Below, one piece after another: positions 19,177 through 29,448 of a DNA stretch of 31,118 bases. Numbering within the stretch: position 1 is the stretch's first letter; each line of letters begins with the position of its first letter. Under the pieces are notes generated by a model that was given only the letters and a program-made list of their open reading frames with translations, was not told where the DNA came from and did no database searches. The DNA comes from Asparagopsis taxiformis (lineage: Eukaryota; Rhodophyta; Florideophyceae; Bonnemaisoniales; Bonnemaisoniaceae): contig JALQPE010001000.1 in assembly GCA_030407315.1 (NCBI GenBank), forward strand, positions 1-31,118, given 5' to 3'. The translations under genes and the position numbers were made by a program.

Positions 19177-19713
19177 ATTGGCGCAAATGCGTTACGGCTA
19201 CGCATTTTAATTGTTTACTGTTTGTGCAAGACAGTCCGGATGGATTGAGTGGACAAGCGTCCGAGACAGTAGTTAGGGAAGGATGTTGATTCATTGTAGG
19301 TCGGAACATGGTGTCGACGAGTCATTTTTGTCTCCGGCCTGAGACGGGAGGGCATGGAGACATTGTCCTTTTGGGCTGCGAGCGCGGCGAGGATATGCTG
19401 ATAAAATCATATCCCCTGCGGGGTTGGGCAAATGGAACAGCGTTTTGCTTCGGCCGCACTGGTGCGCTGCGGCCTTCCCGGCAATCGCCACCTAAGTTAG
19501 TCTAGGATGCTTACTAAGCTTTTTACAATTTCTAGAGGATTCCAGTGGGGGACGGTATAGTTGGTCTATTAAGGTGCGGTTGTCCTTTGCTCTAGAAAGG
19601 GAGGACAACAGCGTGCCGCTTATGACTTGCCTCTTCCCAACTTCCATCAGACTACTCTTCACCTGACCATTACATGAGCCGGCAAGCGAGTCACAGTTTC
19701 TGCAAGGAAGAAC
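19161..19713. mobile_element. 553-bp insertion between 17-bp direct repeats
   Basis: The segment is flanked by perfect 17-bp direct repeats and separates two stretches that read in the same frame (SRHEPE, then different continuations). The first copy runs to a stop four codons later; the second stays open for 49 more codons. This is what an insertion with target-site duplication into the 3' coding end would leave. Inside I see no ORF of note, no poly-A tail and no terminal inverted repeats. There is one GC-rich hairpin (GGCCGCA..TGCGGCC, near 19453-19475). A 17-bp duplication suits target-primed retrotransposition (LINE/SINE type), but the element is unidentified. Confidence 0.45.
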
Positions 19714-19730
19714 AGTAGGCATGAACCGGA
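19714..19730. repeat. Right 17-bp direct repeat (possible target-site duplication)
   Basis: Exact copy of 19144-19160. The frame through it matches the fusion gene (SRHEPE). Confidence 0.75.
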
Positions 19731-20083
19731 ATGTTTAGTGATGGAAAAGTACTTGGGCGATGAGAAACTATGGAAGATAGTGTCATTTTTGTGCGACGGC
19801 AGGCTGATGAACAGATTGCGAGTTGAGGAGTTGAGGGAGATCGGACAGGTTGTTGGCGAAGAAAACTTGGTCAGAAGATGATGGATTGTTGAAGAGAACG
19901 AGAGAGTTTATGGAGAGATTGTTGAGGTATGTTTGGAATTGCAGAAATGTGTCGAAAGGCGTTGGAGCAGTGTTGCGGAGGTTTAGCATAAAACAAAGAG
20001 ACTTGTGCGCTCTGCATTGCCAAGTGCTCTCCAAGTTTTTACACGGTGTCGTTACTGCTATGACGATACTAAATTGTTAGTGG
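19731..20083 (+). pseudogene. Severed C-terminal tail of the fusion gene
   Basis: Continuing in the register of SRHEPE, the sequence encodes CLVMEKYLGDEKLWKIVSF and on to ELREIGQVVGEENLVRR, stopping at 19879-19881. From about 19850 a second frame carries protein-like helical sequence (KRTREFMERLLRYVWN, then SKGVGAVLRRFSIKQRD) up to a stop at 20078-20080. The shift between frames suggests decay after the insertion upstream. The original gene therefore probably ended here. I cannot name a domain in the tail. Confidence 0.45.
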
Positions 20084-20949
20084 GTTTCGGCAATCGAAAA
20101 GGATGGATGGCGGAACTTTTTGCTCATGGTGGTGTCAACAACGGCGCTAAATCTTTCCTCTGTACTCAAGAGAAGTTGACCTTTTTTACAGAGTGTTAAT
20201 GTGAGACTATGCAGTATGGGGAAATAGAGAAATTGCTGGGTTGGAAGCACTTTACTGAATGGGCATTTTAGTTAGTTTATTGAATGCATGGTTCTATGTG
20301 ATGATTGTCGGCTACTGAGGACAATGGAAGCTGAGGTCAGTATCTGAGGTCATCATTAGAAGGATACAGTAGATATTAGTACTGTTCCGGCTATAAGAGT
20401 ACGAGACAACTCGTCAACTAGAAAAGAGGTAGTTTAAAAATCCGGCAATTCCTTGTTTTGGAGAGGAACGGAAGAAAAACAACTATCGCGTGCGCCGACC
20501 GCCACGGCGACCAGAAGTAGGGGCAACAATGGTACTCTTGTGGAGGGCTGGCGGGGATGCCGAGCCCTCGGCCTAATTTTTGATGGTACTACCAACGCAT
20601 CAAGTTTTTCCTCTGCCTACGAACAGGTTTCCATGCAAAAAGCCTCTGATGAAGAAAGCCACCCATACCTCGTCACCGTCGAAGTGACGCATACGATTTG
20701 TATTACGAAACGATTTGCAAGGAACGGACATTGACAGAAGAACACCATCTATACTAACTAAGTGAAAGCAGCCTTTTTGAACACTATACGTAAGAACGTG
20801 TTGAACATGTCATTCGTCAAGCTTTTCCGCATCTCTAGACTATCAAGATTTACCTCGTTCCGTCCGGAAATGGAACAGTTGTGTTCCAGAAAGCCAATTT
20901 TAATGATGCCCAAGTTCGGCCTACTTAGGATGCCGGTGTAAACATGTGA
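20084..20949. other. Non-coding or decayed sequence
   Basis: Only short open frames with no recognisable product are seen. A GCCGAGCCCTCGGC palindrome followed by a T-run lies near 20558-20585. The right side may be decayed gag sequence of the retroelement that becomes recognisable further on. Confidence 0.3.
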
Positions 20950-21323
20950 CTCGCCAGTTTGCTGTGTACGTGGTGCTACAGCACATATGCAGGAGCTTAA
21001 GAAGACAAGTACAAGACTTCTGGAATGGGCCGAAGATTTTCCATCGCAACCTCCTCGGAGTACAGGTGACCTCCAAGTTAATTTGAATACGAGTGCCACA
21101 ACTAAAACCGGTACAATATCTACAAGTTAATTCGGCGCAAAAATTCCGAACAAGAGTTCGTCCGTCGAAGATAAAGGTACAGAATTGTCCAAATTACCAG
21201 CTGTCACTTCTCGTCCGGAAACAGGTCGGTCATCCTTCATGGCGTACAGTCCCAAACAAAAGTTTGTTATACTGCCAGTAACCGACTTTCAACTATATAC
21301 TCAACCTGCACCGTGATATAAGC

Positions 21324-21365
21324 TGTCCAATGTGTGGGAAGAAGGGCCACCCGAAGCGACGTGTT
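21324..21365 (+). pseudogene. CCHC zinc knuckle of the retroelement, frameshifted
   Basis: One frame reads CPMCGKKGHPK, and the next frame gives TCWAK. The pieces form a Cys-X2-Cys-X4-His-X4-Cys nucleic-acid-binding knuckle typical of retroelement Gag if a single base is missing between the His and the last Cys. Downstream, a 160-codon polar frame (21332-21814) continues from the last Cys and then gives way to the protease frame. Confidence 0.55.
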
Positions 21366-21797
21366 GGGCCAAAGCAGAAGGTGAGAATGGCCGTAGAGTT
21401 GGGTTTTCTGGAGTGAGGTCAGAGTCTGACGCTGAGCGCAAACTGGCCAGAAATGACCATGTTGCGGTCGTTGCAGAGGCTGAGGATCCCCTTGTAGCCA
21501 CAACTAAACGGAATAACACTGGACAGGCATTGCCGAAACAAGTTCGTACTGGTGGCCTTTCGGTGCCCTCCCTTGTTAATAACTCCTCCGTAAGGCCAGT
21601 GGATAACAACGTAATCGCCGACAACAGGGAAAGGATTACGTCTGAAGCTCCCCGTACAACATTGTCGCGACAGAAGACACGCAAGAATAGGTCGAAACTG
21701 ACAAAACCCGAAAACAGGAATAGCCGAACTTGTCGGCAAATATCATATACTAGCCGAACTAGCACGTGCCCCATGTGGACTTACATTTGGGCAATTA

Positions 21798-22454
21798 ATG
21801 CGGGGAGATTCTGATGAGGCCAAGCGAGAAATTAGACGCTTGTTTCGGGCTAAGACCAATCGTTCTTTACTAGCCCACATCAATGTACCTCCTCGACGCC
21901 TAAAAGTGATATCTGTACGCGTATACGGGGCAGACGCACAAGCTTTGCTTGACCCCGGTGCTGTACCGAATCTCATGTCGTCACGCTTGGAAAACCAGCT
22001 GTGACTGCAGCTAGAAAGTACGACTAAACGAATTACCGTCGCTGACGGTACTAGTTCTGCTGTACTCGGGTTGGTGACGCGTGCGCCCGTAGCTTTTGGT
22101 AAGCTTACGGAGCCACTTGAATTCCTGGTGGTAGAAGGGACTCCATTCGATGTAATTATAGGGTGCCCGGAACTTGAACGATTGCAGGCATGCTTGGATC
22201 TGGGTCAACAAAAGGTTACGATACTCATTGGTGGTGAAAAAGTGCAACTGGGATTCGAGTATGATCGCTCATATAATCGACTAATGGAATCTAAGACCGA
22301 TAGCGACGACTTCACATCCGAAGATGAGATTGTAACAGGTACACCGTTGGATACATCGTCCGATGAGGAAAGCCTAGTACTAGTTTTAGCAGATGAATGC
22401 ATGGGTACTGTGGCCGATAGTAACGCGCAAGTCGGTCATACGTGTAGCAGGTAG
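21798..22454 (+). pseudogene. Retroviral-like aspartic protease, one in-frame stop
   Basis: The reading frame carries LKVISVRVYGADAQALLDPGA, then PNLMS, and later FDVIIGCPELERLQACLDL. This is the retropepsin layout: the catalytic Asp-Thr/Ser-Gly-Ala motif followed by the hydrophobic IIG segment about 70 residues on. Here the active site reads Asp-Pro-Gly-Ala, so the Thr/Ser is lost and the enzyme would probably be inactive. A TGA at 22002-22004 interrupts the frame between the two motifs, after which it remains open to 22454. The acidic tail (SDDFTSEDEIV) is of unknown role. Confidence 0.65.
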
Positions 22455-22949
22455 AAAATCCGCTAGAGCGGCAAACCACCCGACAGGTGTCCCGAGCCTC
22501 GGTAGAGGAGATGGTAGAGCAGATGAACCTTATAACGTACCCCCAGCCGGTAATCTCGTATGAGAGAAGGTATCGCTACCCGGAGGGGGTTGTGCGATTA
22601 TAGCGCTTACGCGAGGTGCGTATTATTGGAGCAAAGTGACGTAATCCGTCGAGCTGTTGGCTAACCCTAAGGTTTTCCCGGAGAGGGTGTAGGACCTTAG
22701 CCCTTGTAGATAGATTATTCCTCCGAGGAGGATAAGAGGATAGGGATAAGGCTTCGAACTCACGAGTGAGAGCGCCGATTCCACGAGGCTGGTGCCTCGT
22801 GCGATCCTAGTAGCCCGAGGGCGGTGTCGGGTGGATCGTCCCTCGGAGCCCGGACACCTGTCTCCCAACCCGGTAGCGGGTGGTAGAGCGGGGTCCGGGA
22901 GGGCTGGATCTAACCTGCCGGAGGGATCCGTCTGTGTGTTCTCGGAAGT
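22455..22949. other. GC-rich stretch with hairpins, no intact gene
   Basis: No intact gene is seen. There is a perfect 8-bp stem with a 4-nt loop, CACGAGGC TGGT GCCTCGTG, at 22782-22801. A second stem is CCGAGGG (22815-22821) with CCCTCGG (22840-22846). The start may be further decayed pol sequence (an open frame reads through NHPTGVPSLGRGDGR), but I cannot assign it. Confidence 0.4.
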
Positions 22950-23063
22950 GGACGCGGACGTCCAGTCTCTCTAGTACGGGTCCTAGTCGGCCCCGAGATT
23001 ACTAGAACAAATGAACGTCCGCGTCCGCGTCCAAAAAAAATAAAAATTTTTGGATGCGGACGC
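22950..23063. repeat. Nested 12-bp inverted repeats around A/T-rich spacer
   Basis: GGACGCGGACGT (22950-22961) is matched by its exact complement ACGTCCGCGTCC (23015-23026). A related arm, GGATGCGGACGC (23052-23063), pairs with one mismatch to GCGTCCGCGTCC at 23021-23032 across an A/T-only spacer. The arms could form a large hairpin or cruciform. Confidence 0.65.
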
Positions 23064-23192
23064 CCACTTTCTCTAGTACATATGGCGGAATACTAGGGCC
23101 CGACATCCACTTTCTCTAGTACGTTTGGCGGAATACTAGGACCCGACATCCACTTTCTCTAGTACATATGGCGGAATACTAGGACCCGACAT
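23064..23192. repeat. Tandem repeat, three 43-bp units
   Basis: Units at 23064-23106, 23107-23149 and 23150-23192 each begin CCACTTTCTCTAGTAC and end CCCGACAT, with 1-3 differences between units. A diverged partial unit (TCCAGTCTCTCTAGTAC) sits upstream near 22961-22977, and CCAG follows the last unit. Confidence 0.9.
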
Positions 23193-23319
23193 CCAGTATA
23201 CAATATATCAGCGAAAACCGGGAGGGAAGAAATTACAGCGGATGGTAAATTCAGGGCCCATATCGGACCGTATTTTATTCTCTCATTTACGAAACTGCTC
23301 GTATACAATACGTCTCTCT

Positions 23320-23461
23320 AGAATAGGGAATACATATCTGGTCAGAATAGGAAATAAATACCCGGTTAGAATAGGAAATACGTATCCAGCCAGAATACGG
23401 AATATGTATCCAGCCAGAATACGAAATACGTATCCAGCCAGAATACAAAATACCTGTCAGC
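23320..23461. repeat. Tandem repeat, five 24-bp units plus a partial
   Basis: Units start at 23320, 23344, 23368, 23392, 23416 and 23440 (partial) with consensus AGAATAGGAAATACGTATCC followed by AGCC. Because the period is a multiple of three, one plus frame reads a repeated octapeptide (RIGNTYPA-like) within an open frame at 23242-23625. I see no other sign that this frame is a gene. Confidence 0.9.
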
Positions 23462-23699
23462 ATATCGTCGATCACCCATCTCCCTCACTATCGCGTTCTC
23501 CCTACCATCCGAACGCCATGCACCACCATCCGCACATACTTCAAGAACCCTCACGACCTAGATTACAAAAATCCGCTCCTTCCCAATCCATCCCCGCTTT
23601 CCTCGACACCACCCCAGCCCATTAAATCATCAAGACATCAAACACGAACATGGTCAGCAAAATCTACACCACTTGAAACCCACTCTCACTTCTATCGTA

Positions 23700-24850
23700 T
23701 GCCTCAAATATACCATACCAAAACACCTCACAGCTTCATTCCCCATCTTCCTAGATCCCTTCTTCACTCTCCTTCAGTCCTGCCGTTCCTGCTTCACCAC
23801 TCCTGCATCACATACAAAACATCAACCCCAACAGTCAGATTCAAAAGCAACGCTTACCACGACAGATATCCTAGAAACTCCCTTACTTACCTCTCATCCA
23901 TCCTACACACAATACAAACCATGATCCAAAAACCTTGCAATGAATAATCAAAGTCAGCAGTCCATATCTTCGCAAAGCACATCTTGGCACTCAATGAAAC
24001 TTACCTTCCGTCATCACCATTCCTGCATCACTACACAACATCGGAATCAACCACAACAGTCAGACTCAAAACCAACCTTCCTCGCAGCATACTTTCAAAA
24101 CTCGCACACTTACTTCGCTCCACACAATACACACCATGACTCAATAGCTTCAATGAAAAATATCGCATCAACGGAAATAGTCAGACTCAAAACCAACCTT
24201 CCCTCGCTGCTTACTTTCAAAACTCGCACACTTACCTTACCCGTTCCATCCTGCACACAATAAAAACCATAATCACGTAATCGTGTAGCCAAGAAAAGTA
24301 GTCAGCATTCCGCATCTTCGCACACCGGTCTGGGCGCCCAATGTGACTTACCTTCCGTCATCACTATTCCTCCATCACCTACGCAAATCGGAATCAATCG
24401 CAACAGTCAGATTAAAACCAACGTTTCCCTCGCTACATACCCTGAGAACTGAACTCGCAAATGTCCTCTCATCCATCCTACACACAATACAAACCATGAT
24501 CCAAAAACCTTGCAATGAATAATACATAGTCAGCAGTCCATATCTTCGCAAAGCACATCTTGGCACTCAATGAAACTTACCTTCCGTCATCACATTCCTG
24601 CATCATCTACACAACATCGGAATCAACCACAACAGTCAGACTCAAAACCAACCTTCCCTCGCACCATACTTTCAAAACTTCACGTACCTCTCTTCCATCC
24701 TCCGCTCAATACACACCATGAGTCAACAGGCTTCCAATGAAAAATATCGCATCAACGGAAATAGTCAGACTCAAAACCCACGCTTCCCTCATGCATACCC
24801 TCAGATTCGCGCACGTACCTTCGCCATCCTCTACACTAAACAAAGCAAGG
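23700..24850. repeat. C/A-rich higher-order tandem repeat, period about 575 bp
   Basis: The motif CAGTCAGACTCAAAACCAAC, with variants, occurs near 23836, 24056, 24178, 24403, 24633 and 24765. Spacings alternate (about 220, 122, 225, 230, 132), and every third copy is about 570-585 bp apart. The block starting CTCTCATCCATCCTACACAC at 23891 recurs at 24466, and near-identity continues for about 330 bp. The plus strand is strikingly poor in G. No gene is supported. This looks like a satellite or minisatellite array with two higher-order copies. Confidence 0.85.
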
Positions 24851-25478
24851 CGGTCAAAGAATCTCAGTCGGTGATGAGGGCGGAGTGGAGCCTGCGGCGT
24901 CGACCGGACAGCTTTCAGCGTCCGCTTAAGTCTTGCCGTGCATACTCGAAATCATCGCCGGCAGTGAGATTGAGTATGGCCCAAGCCATGGTCTCTGAAC
25001 CCCGAACAATGAGATCCGGATCGAGAACAACGAATATAAACATATAATCATATATATGAGAATCTATTTGCTTTCCTTACATGATCCGTGGCATATCCGC
25101 TGTAAAGCACATTCAGATTCCACGAAGTTCGGAAATAAAAAAGTTTATTATTACAAATGAATTAATTGAAAATTCATGTCCCAGGGCAGTCGTTCGTCCT
25201 TCCATGCACACGTTGCCAGCACGCAATGTGATGTAACAGTTGGAAATGATTGAACTCTCGGTTAAATTCCACCGTTGGGATGTCAGCTGGAGTGAGCACA
25301 AAACTACTACCCACAAAAACTAACGAACAACGTTACATTCCAAGTCTCGAAAGCACCACAAAAATAAAATTGGTCGCATCTGGACGGCACAGTCTCCCCT
25401 GTTCAGCTCGCAATCCTCCCTTTTGCGTCAAAACTCGACATGGAATGCAAGTATGAAGGTGCTTCTACTACTGCGTAG
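24851..25478. other. No gene recognised
   Basis: This stretch links the satellite-like array to the transposase relic. An AT palindromic run (CATATAATCATATATATG) occurs near 25040. I looked for CACTA-type ends of the transposon and found none I could trust. Confidence 0.3.
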
Positions 25479-28400
25479 ATGCTTATGCGCTCGCGCTGCA
25501 TGAGCGAACGTGTCGCTACCGTTTCAACCCCTCTCCCCAACATTTCAACAACGCTCGTGTCCCTGCCGTCACCCATGAGCCTGCTCGAAACGGCGACCAT
25601 GATTCCCCGCAACCCAGCTCCCCAGAACCCAGAATCTGGTCGTGCTTCCTCCAGCGACTCACCCTGTGACGCTCCACTGCCACCAACCTCAACCCCCTCC
25701 CGCGCAGACCTCCTCGTGCAATCCCTCGCCGCCAGTCTCACAACCCTCGAGTACAAGGCCGGCGCTGGCCGCGTGAGCGAAGTCATCACCATCCTACAAG
25801 ACCCCGCACCGCATTCTCCCTAGAAAAGTTCAACAGCGCCGTTCGCACCGTAGAAGAATGTCGCCACGTTACCGCTTCCATGGTCGAAACACATTTCCGC
25901 ACCGAAGGTTACAAGAGCCACATCATTCCAGACAAAACTGGTAAGTACTCGGCACAGCTGTACCTCCGCGACCCAGTCGACATGCTCCGCAGGCAGTTAG
26001 CACTGGCTAACGACCAAAATACTCTCTTCCACCCTCCCCACAGACCCGCCCCAGACGGCACCGCAATATTTTCTCATCCCCTACACACAGAATTCGCGAA
26101 AACGCTGCACCAGGTTACTAGACAGCGCGTGCAGCTCTCGGAAGATCCACAGGTCGTATGGGCAGAGGAAAATGATCCCACACCCTTCCTCCTTTGCCGG
26201 CCTCCTCCAAGTGTACTCCGACAAGAGCAGCACAAGCCTCAAGAGCTCCGCAATCGTCGCATACCCCATACACGTCACACTGCTCAACTTCTCCGCCCCC
26301 TCCGTCGCCACTGCATCCGTACCGGCCTCACCCATCGTCGGGTATCTTCCGTACATTGTTAACCCTTCGTCCAACGCCTTGTTCGGTGATGAAATGCCGA
26401 CAACCTCTAGTTCTGCTAGTCGCGCTCGCAAAATTGATATTCTTCATAAAGCACTCGAAAAAGTGTTTTCGTCCCTATCCACCGCGTTCTCTTCCGGGTT
26501 CCCCTGCACAGACTCCACTGCAACTGCCCGCCAATGCTTTCCCATCCTAGCCAATTATTGCTGCGACTTTCCAGAGGCCAAAGAGCTGTCCATGCACTCG
26601 CAAGCACAACTACCACCACACATCCCTGCCACCGCTGCTACATCCCCGCCACTCAACTTGAATCCAGCGCGCCACACCAGCCCCGCTCCCTCGATGATAC
26701 ACGCTCTGCACGCCAAGAGAGCGCTCAGGAGCATACAACTGCTCCGCTCGAAGCTCTCTCCCTCCTCGAACAACACTCTGTCCTCGAATCGACCGCTCTT
26801 TTACCCACCAACAGTCCCCTAGACCCCTACAACATTTTCTCCTTCGAGCCTCTGCACAATCTCCACCTCGGCATCTCAAAGCTCATCAAACAGTGCATTG
26901 TCCACCGCCTCAGCTCCCCAGACCTCACCACCACCACTGCCTCCCATTCCGGGACACCTCGCACCTTCAAGAAGGTGAAAAAATCCATCCTCGCCGGCTC
27001 AAACAGCATTCTGTCCGCTATCGAACGCGACTACTACATCACCGGTCTTCATGTCGACTTCTCCAAGGGTGAGAAGGGCACCAATTTGAACGGCCTCTTC
27101 ACGGAGGACGGCATACGCGGCATGCTCGCAGCCAAAGACTATCACCATGTCGACATGGTGTTCCCTTTCATCGCAGCATTCATTGACACATGCTGTGACG
27201 AAGTAGATACAGCCCCCCTCACTTCCATCTGCACGCAATACTCTGACCTCGTCGCATGGGTCATGAAACGCGGTCGCATCAAGCACTGGACTGCCGCCGA
27301 ACTAGAAAGCCTCCAGAACTCCATTTCCTATTTCAAACAATCAATGCTCTCCACCCTCGGCCCATTCCACACCACAGGTCTCAAAACTTTCAAGTTCCAT
27401 CTTCTAGACCATCTTCCCGGTGACTTGCAGAGATATGGCGCCCTGGAACACATTGATGCAGGCCCCTACGAACACTCGCATCTTCTGTTCAAACAGAGTT
27501 ATAGGAAAACCTCTCGAAGGCGCTCCACAGCCATGGAAGAGACTATTCGCCACATGGAATTCTCCTTGGCCACTCCAACTGGTCACACCCCATCGAACAC
27601 ATTGGGAAACCCACGCATGATATCGCCCACAGACGGTGCAGTACTCGTTCGCGACGGATTCACCGTTGCACTGCACGACTTTGCCTCCCTGCTGCCCGAT
27701 GCAACCCTCCTCGTTGCAGATATCGACGGACAGCCCGATCCTGCCACTCTTTTGCCTCTGCACAACTCCTCGTTCCCGTCTGGCACCATAACGCTATTCC
27801 AGCAACTCGGTGACACAGCTGCACAAGCGTTCCTCACCCTCGCTAGACTGCGCGCCACGGCAGAAGGCCCTCCAATACATGACATGGACATTTCCGTCAC
27901 CGTGGTAAAGTCCGCCTACGTCATGGGAGGGTACGTCCCAGATGCCGACGACTTTGACCCGCACAGTGGCATGCTTCGCCCCACAAACGTGTCGAGGCAC
28001 AAGCAGCAGCGCGTCTTTGCAACTTCATCATTCGGCCCCGCAAAGAGATCGCAGTACTCCTTTGTCGTCATCTCCGGAACTGCCGATGACTACAGAACCA
28101 TATGGGTAGGGCGCGTCCTGGCACTGGTACGCCTGCAGTCTCCAAACCTGTTTCAACCTGTAGAACTCGCTTTCGTTCAGTATACATGACCTGCTTTGCC
28201 CCAAAAACCGCTGTGGAAAAATCACTTGGGTGCATTTGTTTTAAGTGGTCCACATGGGACCCGGACAACGGATCCGTTGACAGCAATGACACTGCATCCC
28301 ACAGTGCAGGTGGTCCTTGGTTTGACCTCATTCCTGCATCTACTATATCTGGCACCGTGCACATCGTACGAAGTAACTTTCCAGTCAAGCCATTTACGAA

Positions 28401-28491
28401 ACAAATGCACTGGTCGGACCACCGTTTCTATCTCAACCGCTTCTACACCAACACTGATTACCAGTTCACAGATGATAATGAAGAAGAATAA
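25479..28491 (+). pseudogene. Plavaka-like (CACTA superfamily) DDE transposase, frameshifted
   Basis: A single ancestral protein is spread over four frame changes, near 25800-25830, 26165-26175, 26575-26630 and 28180-28195. In order the pieces give a Pro/Ser-rich N-terminus; EKFNSAVRTVEECRHVTASM; LLQVYSDKSSTSLKSSAIVA with YPIHVTLLNF and GYLPYI; QCFPILANYCCDFPEAKELS; HPCHRCYIPATQLE; FSFEPLHNLHLGISKL; LNGLFTEDGIRGML; KTFKFHLLDHLPGDLQRYG with HIDAGPYEHSHLLFKQSYRK; and a C-terminal part ending in HRFYLNRFY. The SDK...AYP...TLLNF...GYLP series, the FPILANYC...DFPE block and the LHNLHLG motif are characters I associate with Plavaka transposases, known mainly from fungi. Such enzymes cut and paste DNA transposons. 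The longest open piece is 26534-28189 (551 codons). The breaks imply it is inactive. Confidence 0.65.
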
Positions 28492-28671
28492 ATCTAAATC
28501 GCAGCACTCTATTGATAATGTACTACATGATAAGCCTTCTAGTCAACGTCACATTTACTGCACTAATTTCAACCATCCTCCATTACGCCAAAACCGTTAT
28601 CAGCAGTGGCTGCATGGCGCCGCTCCATGCCCCCATACTGTGGGGCATGATTTCGACATTCAGGTTTGCAC
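28492..28671. other. Short gap between convergent transposon ORFs
   Basis: 180 bp separating the plus-strand transposase relic from the minus-strand ORF set. No motif recognised. Confidence 0.3.
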
Positions 28672-29448
28672 TCAGGTGTCCAGCATATGGGTCACGACGA
28701 AAAGTTCTGCGCCAATTAGTCCTTGCGCAATCACACAATCCATTACAGCGCCGAGGTTTGACGTAATATGCGATTGAATCCAATCCTCGGACACTAGAAC
28801 AAGTGATGAGCAGCGGTTTACATCATCAACGACATGAACAATTCCAGACCCCTCTCCGCTTTGCCACACTTCAACAGCCTCTCTCGTCACAGTACGGCTT
28901 GCAAACACATGCCGTGACTGTGCACTAGTCCGCTGTTCGCTCTCGACAACGTCCGTTTCTTCCCTTGCTTGCGAGCCTTGGAGACAAGACATGCAGTACA
29001 CCACCATACCAACTAATTGCTGAAAAGCTACCCCCACATATTGACTGTACCGCCTTGTAAACTCCTTCTGCCGTGCACCTCCTTTCCCCTTCGGTTCATC
29101 CAAACACTCCACAGTAGTCACTAGCCAAGCATCCAGGCGCGCCAGCGTTAGTATGCTCGTCTCTATGTCCATTACTTGTTCTGGTCGTATCGAATAACCC
29201 CTGAAGATGTCCAGCACATTCACAGCTACTCGGTTGTTAAACCATGCATCACCATTCACTTCCATTTCGAAGCTGTCAGGAACCATGCCTTTGCTGTATC
29301 GCAGCTCTGAGAACGGTGCCGTTCGCCACCTCCCCATATCCAAATCACCGTTGCTTTCCCGTTTCAAAAGCTTCTCAGACGCTTCGCGCTTTTGATCCTC
29401 TCGCTCGTCCATCTCAGCTCGCGTCGTCAGCATCGTGCATCTAGACAT
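28672..29448 (-). CDS. Hypothetical protein, probable transposon accessory ORF C
   Basis: The ORF has 258 residues, a charged N-terminus (EMDEREDQKREASEKLLKRE) and a more hydrophobic centre (QYVGVAFQQLVGMVVYCMSC). I recognise no family. Its ATG (29448-29446) overlaps the TAA that closes the upstream coiled-coil frame, giving TAATG, so it is probably read by reinitiation or is the second half of a bicistronic unit. It lies tail-to-tail with the transposase relic, which makes membership in the same element plausible but unproven. Confidence 0.5.
   Translation of the reverse strand: MSRCTMLTTRAEMDEREDQKREASEKLLKRESNGDLDMGRWRTAPFSELRYSKGMVPDSFEMEVNGDAWFNNRVAVNVLDIFRGYSIRPEQVMDIETSILTLARLDAWLVTTVECLDEPKGKGGARQKEFTRRYSQYVGVAFQQLVGMVVYCMSCLQGSQAREETDVVESEQRTSAQSRHVFASRTVTREAVEVWQSGEGSGIVHVVDDVNRCSSLVLVSEDWIQSHITSNLGAVMDCVIAQGLIGAELFVVTHMLDT

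Larger units (their letters stand above)
20950..22454 (+). mobile_element. Decayed LTR-retrotransposon fragment (gag end to protease)
   Basis: A gag-like polar stretch (HMQELKKTSTRLLEWAEDF, near 20985-21045) is followed by a zinc knuckle and then an aspartic protease, the order of Ty3/gypsy-type gag-pol. Frames are broken by stops and indels throughout. No reverse transcriptase, RNase H or integrase is found, and I could not identify LTRs or a primer-binding site. Only the gag/protease part survives here. Confidence 0.6.

Noticed and set aside
20558..20585. GCCGAGCCCTCGGC palindrome followed by T-rich sequence, like a bacterial intrinsic terminator
   Set aside because: The window is eukaryotic, the loop would be too short, and no gene ends there.
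22455..22949. GC-rich hairpin region considered as rRNA or another structured RNA
   Set aside because: I recognise no conserved rRNA, tRNA or snRNA sequence. The hairpins are isolated and the region follows retroelement debris.
23320..23461. The regular 24-bp units considered as a CRISPR array
   Set aside because: Units are directly adjacent with no unique spacers, and the host is eukaryotic.
28102..28491. A separate 129-codon gene after the transposase
   Set aside because: Its product continues the transposase C-terminus after a frameshift near 28180-28195, so it is part of the same relic.
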